Below, piece by piece: positions 59,525 through 64,000 of a stretch of DNA of 64,000 nucleotides. Source of the stretch: an uncultured Clostridia bacterium (GTDB lineage Bacteria > Bacillota > Clostridia > Oscillospirales > Ruminococcaceae). The position numbers were made by a program, and so were the translations under genes. Under the pieces are notes generated by a model, which was not told where the DNA came from, did no database searches, and worked only from the letters and a program-made list of their open reading frames with translations. The DNA is taken from NCBI GenBank assembly GCA_947631575.1, contig CANRLW010000002.1, positions 1-64,000 of the forward strand. The letters are read 5' to 3'. Every line of letters starts with the position of its first letter. The stretch's first letter is position 1.

Positions 59525-61591
59525 TCAAAAATTGAATATGACCGAGCAGGCGTTTATTAGAAAACACAATACGCAGCCTATCACAAGAGGTATCAGAAAG
59601 CCGAGAGCTGCCCATTTCCAGCCGCCTGTTTCTTTTTTTATCGTAAGGAGCGTTGTTGAACACGGGAAATGAAACAGCGTGAATACTATAACGCACGCCG
59701 CCGTTATCGCAGTCCAGCCGTTCGCGGAAAATATCCCGAAAAGCTGTTCGGTAGATATCTCCGATATAACGCCGCTCTGCTCGTAGATCATAACTATAAG
59801 CGGGATCACAATTTCATTTGCCGGAATGCCGAGCAAAAACGCCGTTATTATAGCGCCGTCCATTCCCAAAAGCTGACCGAAAGGCTCAAAAAAGTTTGTG
59901 ATGTATGAGAGCAATGTTCCGCCGCCTATGCTCACATTTGCCAAAAGCCATATGACCGCGCCCGCAGGAGCGGCAATTGCCGCGGCTCTGCCAAGCACAA
60001 ATACCGTTCTGTCAAGACACGAGCGGATAAGTATCTTTGTAAGCTGTGGTTTTCTGAAAGGCGGAAGTTCCAGAGTAAACGACGAGGGTTCTCCGCGAAG
60101 TAGCGTTTTTGCAAGAATTTTAGACGCGGCAAACGTCATAAAAATGCCGAGCAAAATTGTAAAAGTGAATATCAGAGCGGACAGAAGGCTTGATAAAATG
60201 TTTTTGTTTTCCGTGCTGTTTACGAAAAAAGCCGAGATGAGCGCCAATATCATCGGGAAACGTCCGTTGCAGGGGACGAGCGAGTTTGTAAGTATAGCAA
60301 TAAGGCGCTCTCGGCGGCTGTCTATTATTCTTGCGCCCGTAACTCCCGCGGCATTACAGCCAAAGCCCATGCACATACAAAGCGCTTGTTTTCCGCAGGC
60401 GCTGCATTTATGAAACGGCTTGTCGAGGTTATACGCTATGCGCGGCAGATATCCGAGGTCTTCGAGCAAAGTGAACAGCGGAAAAAATATCGCCATAGGC
60501 GGGAGCATTACAGATACCACCCACGCAAGCACCCTGTATGCCCCGTCTACAATTATTCCCGAAAGCCATTCGGGAGCGTTAAGCGCCGCGAAAAGCTCGC
60601 CGAGCCTGTCGCCGAGAAAGAACAGCGCCTTTCCGAGATATTCGGACGGATAATTTGCGCCGATCATGGTTATCCAGAAAACCAGAACAAGCAGAAGAAT
60701 CATTATAGGAAAGCCGAGCGCTCTGCTTGTAAGTATCCTGTCGAGCTTAGATATTTCGCGTTCGGGCATTTTTACGGCGTCCTTGCAAATATCGCTTGCA
60801 TTCTTAAAAATGCAGCCGACTATTTTGTCCTGTAGTATATCTGCGTTTATGCCGTCTTTTGAAAGACGCGCTCTCGACTGTTCAACTGCCTGACAGACAT
60901 CGGCGTTTTTAAAAATGTCGCTGTTTATATCGGGAGTCAGCGTTCCGTCAACAAGCCTTAATGCCGTCCATTTTGCGGGAACGCCGAGCGACAGACCCTG
61001 CTGTTCAATTACCTTTGCGGTAATATCGGCGGCGTCATCTATAGGCTTTATATAATCAAGTTTTCGGACATTTTCGGGAGCGGGAGAAGAACAAAGCTCG
61101 TCGAGCCTGTCGGTCAGAAGTTTAAGCGTCCGCTTTTTATGTGCGGTTATTCCCACAACGGGAACTCCCAGCCTCTTTTCGAGCAGCTCTATATCTATTT
61201 TAATTCCCGCACGTTTCGCCTCGTCGAGCATATTTATACATACAAGCGTTTTCGGGCATATCTCCGTTATCTGCAAAACAAGATTAAGCCCGCGCTCAAG
61301 ACAAGTTGCGTCGCATACAACTACCGCCGCGTCCGCGCCGCCGAAACATAAAAAATCACGCGCGGTTTCTTCTTCGGCGGAATGTGCAATAAGAGAATAA
61401 GTGCCGGGAATATCCACAAGTTTATATCTGAAAGCCTCGGTCTTAAAAAAGCCGCTCGCTGTTTCAACAGTCTTTCCCGCCCAGTTTCCCGTGTGCTGGT
61501 GTAAACCCGTGAGGGCATTAAAGACAGTGCTTTTACCGACATTCGGATTTCCCGCGAGAGCTACGGTCTTGTCAAAAGAACTGTTGTTCAA
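59525..61591 (-). CDS. feoB: Ferrous iron transport protein B
   Basis: 688 residues from a TTG start six bases after GGGGGTGG. N-terminal G domain: GNPNVGKSTVFN (G1), DIPGTYSL (G3), NMLDEAKRAG (G4). The membrane part has the gate motifs and FGCNAAGVTGARII and PCNGRFPMI. It imports Fe2+ across the inner membrane, driven by its GTPase. Follows feoA with a 13-base gap; feoC is not present. Confidence 0.95.
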   Translation of the reverse strand: MNNSSFDKTVALAGNPNVGKSTVFNALTGLHQHTGNWAGKTVETASGFFKTEAFRYKLVDIPGTYSLIAHSAEEETARDFLCFGGADAAVVVCDATCLERGLNLVLQITEICPKTLVCINMLDEAKRAGIKIDIELLEKRLGVPVVGITAHKKRTLKLLTDRLDELCSSPAPENVRKLDYIKPIDDAADITAKVIEQQGLSLGVPAKWTALRLVDGTLTPDINSDIFKNADVCQAVEQSRARLSKDGINADILQDKIVGCIFKNASDICKDAVKMPEREISKLDRILTSRALGFPIMILLLVLVFWITMIGANYPSEYLGKALFFLGDRLGELFAALNAPEWLSGIIVDGAYRVLAWVVSVMLPPMAIFFPLFTLLEDLGYLPRIAYNLDKPFHKCSACGKQALCMCMGFGCNAAGVTGARIIDSRRERLIAILTNSLVPCNGRFPMILALISAFFVNSTENKNILSSLLSALIFTFTILLGIFMTFAASKILAKTLLRGEPSSFTLELPPFRKPQLTKILIRSCLDRTVFVLGRAAAIAAPAGAVIWLLANVSIGGGTLLSYITNFFEPFGQLLGMDGAIITAFLLGIPANEIVIPLIVMIYEQSGVISEISTEQLFGIFSANGWTAITAACVIVFTLFHFPCSTTLLTIKKETGGWKWAALGFLIPLVIGCVLCFLINACSVIFNF

Positions 61592-61604
61592 TTTATACCA
61601 CCCC

Positions 61605-61838
61605 CTATATTTCAGTTACGATTATTCCGCCGCTGTCGCAGTTTCTTATAGCTATAACTGCGCCGCAGATAATATATGCGCTCGGGTCGCCGAGGGGACT
61701 TCTGCCTATGCATTTTATGACCGCTCCCTCTACTACCCCTATATCCGAAAGCCGCCGCCTTAGCGCTCCGTGCGACATCAGCTTTTTTACAACGGCGCTC
61801 TTCCCTACTTTTAGACAACTGAGCGGAATTTCCAACAT
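61605..61838 (-). CDS. feoA: Ferrous iron transport protein A
   Basis: 77 residues, an SH3-like fold: IPLSCLKVGKSAVVKKL and RRLSDIGVVEGAVIKCIG, then GAVIAIRNCDSGGIIV. FeoA is a small partner that supports FeoB. Ribosome site AAAGGGTGATCTT before the ATG. I did not find a clear Fur or DtxR box upstream. Confidence 0.9.
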   Translation of the reverse strand: MLEIPLSCLKVGKSAVVKKLMSHGALRRRLSDIGVVEGAVIKCIGRSPLGDPSAYIICGAVIAIRNCDSGGIIVTEI

Positions 61839-62081
61839 AAGATCACCCTTTTCACATTTTGTATTACATAATATGCTTTATGGAAAATAACGTGAGGAGA
61901 GTTTAAACAGTTATACAATAAATTATTTTTGAAAGTTAAAAATCAAAATCCTGCAAAAATTTAATGTTTTTTGAAATAATTTGCCATATTAAGAATTTTT
62001 CAGAAAATTAAAATTCATATTTTTTGTGGAAAAGTGACAATAAAAAAAACATATGTTATCTTTATTTGTTTGAAATTGCTG
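61839..62081. other. A+T-rich spacer between feoA and glnN
   Basis: About 240 bases, strongly A+T-rich, with no credible ORF. It should hold the feoA promoter, but no box pair with good spacing stands out; a candidate -10 TATTAT lies near 61870 on the minus strand. Confidence 0.5.
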
Positions 62082-62110
62082 TAGACAAACGAAAGCAAAA
62101 GAGTTATAAT
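62082..62110 (+). promoter_or_regulatory. Sigma-A promoter of glnN
   Basis: TAGACA, 17 bases, TATAAT on the plus strand. The leader to the ATG is about 95 bases. Confidence 0.65.
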
Positions 62111-62130
62111 AATAGCGTAACAAAGAAACG

Positions 62131-62175
62131 ACGGCGTTTCGAGAGCGGGTTTTCCGCGTCTTGGCGCCGTTTTTT
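62131..62175 (+). promoter_or_regulatory. Terminator-like hairpin in the glnN leader (possible attenuator)
   Basis: ACGGCG/CGCCGT outer stem with an inner GCGG/CCGC hairpin, followed by six T, all between the promoter and the gene. Clostridial nitrogen genes are often controlled by ANTAR-type antitermination at such leaders, but I did not recognise the paired hexaloop motif. Confidence 0.55.
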
Positions 62176-62210
62176 CGTATTTAAAAGTAATTATCAGGAG
62201 GAACGGGACT

Positions 62211-64000
62211 ATGGAAAATTTTAATGTAGTAGAGCAATTCGGCATTGATGTGTTCAATGAAGAAACAATGCGCCAGCGCCTGCCGAAAAATGTTTTCAAG
62301 ACGCTGAAGAAAACAATTGCAGAAGGAAAAGAGCTTGACAGCTCTATAGCGGACATTGTCGCAAACGCTATGAAAGACTGGGCTATAGAAAAAGGTGCAA
62401 CGCACTATACGCACTGGTTTCAGCCTATGACGGGCATTACAGCCGAAAAGCACGACAGCTTTATTTCGCCCACAAACGAAGGCACGGTAATAATGGAGTT
62501 TTCGGGCAAAGAGCTTATAAAGGGCGAGCCGGACGCCTCGAGTTTCCCTTCGGGCGGTATAAGAGCGACATTTGAGGCGCGCGGCTATACGGCTTGGGAT
62601 CCGACTTCTTATGCATTTGTAAAAGGCGGCTCGCTTTACATTCCGACCGCGTTCTATTCATATTCGGGCGAGGCGCTCGACAAGAAAACTCCTCTGCTGC
62701 GCTCGATGGACGTTGTTTCGGACGCGGCGCTGAGAATACTTAAACTCTTCGGAAATACCACCACAAAGCGCGTTGTTGCAACAGTCGGCGCCGAGCAGGA
62801 ATATTTCCTTATTGACAAAAAGAATTACGACAAGCGCAAGGACCTTATTTTTACGGGCAGAACGCTTTTCGGCGCTCCCGCTCCAAAGGGTCAGGAGCTT
62901 GACGATCACTATTTCGGAGTTATCAAAGATCGCGTTGCGGACTATATGAAAGACCTTGACGAGCGTCTTTGGAAACTCGGTATTACATCAAAGACAAAGC
63001 ACAACGAGGTTGCTCCCGCACAGCACGAAAACGCGCCGATTTTTGCCCCCGCAAACCTTGCTACGGATCAGAACCAGCTCACAATGGAGCTTATGAAAAA
63101 GGTCGCTCTTGAACACGGACTTGTGTGCCTGCTACATGAAAAGCCTTTTGCGGGCATAAACGGCTCGGGCAAGCACGACAACTGGAGCTTGTCTACAGAC
63201 GACGGGCAGAACCTTCTCGATCCCGGAAATTCGCCCATGGAAAACGCTCAGTTTTTGACGTTCCTGGCGGCTATTATAAAGGCAGTTGACGAATATTCCG
63301 ACCTCCTCAGAATGTCGGTAGCCTCTCCCGGAAACGACCACAGACTTGGCGCAAACGAGGCGCCCCCCGCTATCATCTCGATATTCCTCGGCGAGGAACT
63401 TCAGGGCGTTGTAGACGCGCTCGTTGAGGGTAAGGAGTATACTTCTAACGGAAAGCAGATGTTCAATGTCGGCGTTTCCTCGCTCCCCGACTTCCCGAAA
63501 GACAGCACCGACAGAAACAGAACTTCTCCTTTTGCATTTACGGGCAACAAGTTTGAATTCAGAATGGTTGGTTCTAACCTTAATATTGCAGGTCCTAACA
63601 CTATCCTCAATACTATCGTTGCAAACTCTCTGACAGAATTTGCAGATGTGCTTGAGGGCGCGGAGAACTTCAACGAGGCTCTTCACGATCTGCTTGTAAA
63701 GACAATAAGCGAACATAAGAGAGTTATCTTCAACGGAAACGGCTATGGAAACGAATGGCCTGTCGAGGCTGAAAAGCGCGGACTTCCTAACCTTAAATCA
63801 ACGGTAGACGCGGTAGCATGTGTAACCGCTCCGAAGAACATAGCTTTGTTCAAGAAATTCGGCGTATACAGTGAAGTTGAGCTTTATTCAAGACAGGAGA
63901 TACTTTTTGAGAACTATTCGAAGGTAATAAACATTGAGGCTCTAACCGCAGCAGATATGGCAAAGACGGAGATTCTCCCCGCAGTAATGAAATTTGCTAA
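62211..64000 (+). CDS. glnN: Type III glutamine synthetase (partial, runs off the window)
   Basis: About 596 residues visible of roughly 700; the frame stays open to the edge. Starts [18 protein letters not shown] after AGGAGGAACGGGACT. Type III features: [46 protein letters not shown], and the glutamate/ATP site motifs [13 protein letters not shown] and [17 protein letters not shown]. It makes glutamine from glutamate, ammonia and ATP, and is the dodecameric form common in Clostridia and Bacteroides. Absent from the ORF track because it is truncated. Confidence 0.95.
   Translation, partial: MENFNVVEQFGIDVFNEETMRQRLPKNVFKTLKKTIAEGKELDSSIADIVANAMKDWAIEKGATHYTHWFQPMTGITAEKHDSFISPTNEGTVIMEFSGKELIKGEPDASSFPSGGIRATFEARGYTAWDPTSYAFVKGGSLYIPTAFYSYSGEALDKKTPLLRSMDVVSDAALRILKLFGNTTTKRVVATVGAEQEYFLIDKKNYDKRKDLIFTGRTLFGAPAPKGQELDDHYFGVIKDRVADYMKDLDERLWKLGITSKTKHNEVAPAQHENAPIFAPANLATDQNQLTMELMKKVALEHGLVCLLHEKPFAGINGSGKHDNWSLSTDDGQNLLDPGNSPMENAQFLTFLAAIIKAVDEYSDLLRMSVASPGNDHRLGANEAPPAIISIFLGEELQGVVDALVEGKEYTSNGKQMFNVGVSSLPDFPKDSTDRNRTSPFAFTGNKFEFRMVGSNLNIAGPNTILNTIVANSLTEFADVLEGAENFNEALHDLLVKTISEHKRVIFNGNGYGNEWPVEAEKRGLPNLKSTVDAVACVTAPKNIALFKKFGVYSEVELYSRQEILFENYSKVINIEALTAADMAKTEILPAVMKFA

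Noticed and set aside
1-64000. CRISPR arrays, insertion sequences, prophage genes, rRNA operons
   Set aside because: I looked for regularly spaced repeats, transposase and integrase motifs, and rRNA conserved segments and found none.

Overview
The window looks like a chromosomal segment of a low-to-moderate GC Gram-positive anaerobe of the Clostridia, most likely an Oscillospiraceae/Ruminococcaceae-type gut bacterium. The reasons are consensus sigma-A promoters with 17-base spacers, strong AGGAGG-type ribosome sites with frequent TTG starts, a ferredoxin-linked 2-oxoacid oxidoreductase, FeoAB, a type III glutamine synthetase, many lipoproteins and a BspA-like leucine-rich surface protein. The lineage is an inference from gene content. 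No rRNA, phage, CRISPR array or intact insertion sequence was seen.

Layout. 1-3.4 kb: the end of a membrane-protein gene, a surface LRR protein, a strongly promoted structured small RNA between terminators, and a DHH phosphoesterase. 3.4-8.3 kb (minus): a two-gene unit of a membrane transglutaminase-like protein and a divergent bacterial tubulin-like protein. 8.7-15.3 kb: an ABC exporter, a SUKH-3-like immunity-type gene with an eroded copy of its 3' end, a VOR/KOR-type oxidoreductase operon (gamma, beta, alpha, ferredoxin, P-loop ATPase) and a small orphan protein. 15.4-20.9 kb (minus): palindromic repeats, two tandem CapA-like lipoproteins, a phosphodiester glycosidase and a TcaA-like membrane protein. 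21.4-27.2 kb: tRNA-Met and tRNA-Glu, a small immunity-like protein, carB, a lipid kinase and a GtrA-like protein.

27.3-38.5 kb (plus) is the most distinctive part: one operon with a single clear promoter and terminator, encoding a TerY-like vWA protein, a PP2C phosphatase, a Ser/Thr kinase with a zinc ribbon, a PMCA-type Ca2+ ATPase, a TerD domain fused to a predicted beta-helix N-terminus, a YceG-like protein with three internal repeats, and TelA. It matches the TerY-P phosphorylation triad plus TerD/TelA stress systems known from comparative genomics, here with a calcium pump built in.

38.5-50 kb (mainly minus): ppk1, prfB, then a coupled cluster of comM, malQ, a TtcA-like PP-loop protein, pulA and an M24 aminopeptidase; malQ and pulA point to glycogen/starch use. 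50-58 kb (plus): rlmB, a large membrane protein that looks like a catalytically dead P-type ATPase, tadA, a polysaccharide flippase and rimM-trmD-era. 58-64 kb: an XRE regulator, a histidine phosphatase, feoAB and the start of glnN behind a leader containing a terminator-like hairpin.

The least explained items are the small RNA at 2.0-2.2 kb, the transglutaminase/tubulin-like pair, the TerD fusion and Ter operon, the pseudo-P-type ATPase, and the heptamer and palindromic repeats between genes. All family calls come from motifs read by eye; no database search was run.
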